In this document: positions 62,481 to 64,000 of the stretch, piece by piece
Numbering within the stretch: position 1 is the first letter of the stretch
Layout: every line of letters starts with the position of its first letter
Made by a program: the position numbers and the translations under genes
Assembly (NCBI GenBank): GCA_963728125.1
Contig: CAVSIZ010000010.1
Location: forward strand, 186,001-250,000
Reading direction: 5' to 3'
DNA from: CAWDCV01 sp963728125
Lineage (GTDB): Bacteria > Actinomycetota > Actinomycetes > CAWDCV01
DNA: 64,000 nt
Notes under the pieces: generated by a model
The model's database searches: none
Told to the model about the DNA's origin: nothing
Seen by the model: only the letters and a program-made list of their open reading frames with translations

Positions 62481-63974
62481 GTGCGCACCGTCTCCGGACG
62501 TACGGATTCCGTCGTCGTCGTCGGCGCTGGCCTCGGTGGGCTGTCAGCCGCGCTGCGGCTCGCCGGCGCCGGCCGGCAGGTGACACTGCTGGAACGCGAA
62601 TCCAGCCCGGGCGGACGTGCCGGGGTGCTGGAGCTGGACGGGTATCGCTTCGACACCGGCCCGACGGTGCTCACGATGCCCGATCTGATCGCGGACGCAT
62701 TCGACTGCGTTGGAGAGCGGATGGAGGACTGGCTGGACCTGCAGCCCGTCGACCCGCTCTACCGCGCGTTCTACCCGGACGGCTCCTCGCTTGACGTCCA
62801 CGCCGACACCGACGCGACGGCCGCCGAGATCGAGCGCGTGTGCGGCGGCCCTGAAGCAGCGGGCTATCGCCGCTATGTCGACTTCGTCAGCGAGCTCTAC
62901 CGGCTCGAGATGCGCGACTTCATCGACCGCAACATCGACTCCCCGCTCGACCTGATCACACCCGATCTGGCCCGCCTCGTGGCTCTCGGCGGATTCCGGC
63001 GGCTCGCGCCGAAGGTCCGCCAGTTCTTGCGCGATCCGCGCACCGTTCGGTTGTTCTCGTTCCAGTCGATGTACGCAGGGCTGGCGCCGCAGGACGCCCT
63101 CGCGATCTACGCCGTCATCGCGTACATGGACTCGGTGGCCGGCGTCTACTTCCCTCGGGGCGGCATGCACGCCGTGCCGAAGGCGATGGCCGGGGCGCTG
63201 GAGAAGCACGGCGTCACCATCGGCTACGACCGGGAGGTGACCCGCGTCGAGCTGCGCGGTCAACGCGCCGTCGCCGTGCACACCGCCGACGGCGACCGCA
63301 TCCCGTGCGACGCCGTCGTCCTCAATCCCGACCTGCCGGTGGCGCGCCGCGACCTGCTCGGGCGGCCGCTGCGGCGCCGGCTGGCGTACTCGCCGTCCTG
63401 CTTCCTGCTGCTCGCCGGCTCGTCGGCCTCGTACGGAAAGATCGCCCACCACAACATCCACTTCGGTCGGTCGTGGAACGGGGTGTTCCGCGAGCTGATC
63501 GACGAGCGACGGTTGATGACCGATCCCTCGATCCTCGTCACCAACCCGACCCACTCCGATCCCTCGCTGGCACCCGCGGGCAAGCACAGCTACTACGTCC
63601 TGTTCCCGACCCCCAACCTGGACGCCCCCATCGACTGGCGCGTCGAAGGCCCGCGGTATCGGGACGAGGTGGTCCGCGTGCTCGAGCAGCGCGGGTACGT
63701 CGGGTTCGGCGACGCCATCGAGGTGGAGTCGGTCACGACACCGCTCGATTGGGAGCGCCGTGGCATGGAGCGGGGCGCGCCGTTCGCCGCGGCGCACACC
63801 TTCCTCCAGACCGGCCCGTTCCGGCCGGCCAACCTGTGGGGGGACAACGTCGTGTTCGTCGGTTCGGGGACACAACCGGGGGTGGGCGTCCCGATGGTGC
63901 TGGTGTCGGGGCGACTGGCTGCCGAACGCATCCTCGGACCCGACCCGGCGTACCGGTCCCGCGCGCGGCGCTGA
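62481..63974 (+). CDS. crtI: Phytoene desaturase
   Basis: 497 residues. VVVVGAGLGGLSAALRL is the FAD-binding fold (GAGLGG 15-20), YRFDTGPTVLTMPDLI follows, and the C-terminal VVFVGSGTQPGVGVPMVL is the CrtI signature. Converts phytoene to neurosporene or lycopene. GTG 62481 is 1 nt after the crtE stop. Intact, in contrast to the frameshifted homologue at 56994-58485. Confidence 0.93.
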   Translation: MRTVSGRTDSVVVVGAGLGGLSAALRLAGAGRQVTLLERESSPGGRAGVLELDGYRFDTGPTVLTMPDLIADAFDCVGERMEDWLDLQPVDPLYRAFYPDGSSLDVHADTDATAAEIERVCGGPEAAGYRRYVDFVSELYRLEMRDFIDRNIDSPLDLITPDLARLVALGGFRRLAPKVRQFLRDPRTVRLFSFQSMYAGLAPQDALAIYAVIAYMDSVAGVYFPRGGMHAVPKAMAGALEKHGVTIGYDREVTRVELRGQRAVAVHTADGDRIPCDAVVLNPDLPVARRDLLGRPLRRRLAYSPSCFLLLAGSSASYGKIAHHNIHFGRSWNGVFRELIDERRLMTDPSILVTNPTHSDPSLAPAGKHSYYVLFPTPNLDAPIDWRVEGPRYRDEVVRVLEQRGYVGFGDAIEVESVTTPLDWERRGMERGAPFAAAHTFLQTGPFRPANLWGDNVVFVGSGTQPGVGVPMVLVSGRLAAERILGPDPAYRSRARR

Positions 63975-63983
63975 GGTCGGACG

Positions 63984-64000
63984 GTGAGTCGTCGCGAGCT
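63984..64000 (+). CDS. crtB: Start of phytoene synthase (crtB), truncated by window end
   Basis: GTG 63984 is preceded by GAGG 7 nt away and begins MSRREL, the usual opening of actinobacterial phytoene synthases, right after crtI. Only five full codons are visible, so the call rests mainly on gene order. Confidence 0.55.

Noticed and set aside
1..64000. CRISPR arrays
   Set aside because: Repeats found are tandem in genes or isolated inverted repeats; no regularly spaced direct repeats with unique spacers and no cas-like genes.
1..64000. tRNA or rRNA genes
   Set aside because: I found no cloverleaf-type sequence or rRNA segment by eye; a covariance search could still show one.

Overview
High-GC actinobacterial chromosome. 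The evidence is codon-dense 70%-type GC, many GTG starts, GTGA/ATGA gene overlaps, a Wag31/SepF/FtsZ division cluster, a short ileS T-box leader and an actinobacterial LexA box. MurE carries the DNPR motif, so a meso-diaminopimelate cell wall is predicted. I cannot name the genus; the gene content resembles Frankiales/Geodermatophilales-type soil actinobacteria more than mycobacteria, but this is inference.

Layout. 1-7545 (minus strand): replicative polymerase DnaE1 (partial), a VanW-type surface protein, a GNAT acetyltransferase, RluD, LspA and a histone-H1-like TraR/DksA zinc-finger protein. 7546-11224 (plus): T-box leader and ileS. 11192-14532: LuxR regulator, a methyltransferase and a VapBC-type toxin-antitoxin pair. 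14618-34824 (minus): a nearly complete dcw cluster read mraZ - small membrane protein - rsmH - ftsL - ftsI - murE - murF - mraY - murD - ftsW - murG - murC - ftsQ - [MFS transporter] - ftsZ - pgeF - yggS - sepF - yggT - divIVA, mostly with 1-10 nt overlaps. 35157-39865 (plus): MoxR / DUF58 / transglutaminase operon, divergent from mraZ. 39995-47526 (minus): DUF3040, DinB, methyltransferase, error-prone DnaE2, SAV_6107-like HEPN protein and DUF6504 protein, preceded by a near-perfect LexA box. 47800-52684: YbaK-like deacylase, acyltransferase, ABC exporter, CrtA-like monooxygenase, YjbR-like protein. 53275-64000: a carotenoid region (CruF-like protein, glycosyltransferase, ATP-grasp-like protein, CrtI-like desaturase, then metF divergent from crtE-crtI-crtB), interrupted by a VOC protein, a CDP-alcohol phosphotransferase and a SIMPL protein.

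How it works together. The dcw block supplies peptidoglycan precursors and the divisome, with MraZ probably repressing its own operon through three GTGGAG boxes spaced exactly 10 bp. The dnaE2/dinB block is an SOS mutasome-type module. The carotenoid region should make geranylgeranyl-PP, phytoene and a desaturated, hydrated and probably glycosylated carotenoid.

Sequence quality and novelty. murG, an acyltransferase (twice), a crtI-like desaturase and probably the vanW gene contain single-nucleotide frame breaks. Since murG is normally essential, sequencing error is the simplest reading. The window also holds families of intergenic inverted repeats (including a perfect 46-bp palindrome), a 57-residue membrane microprotein between mraZ and rsmH, and an unrecognised ATP-grasp-like enzyme inside the carotenoid cluster.
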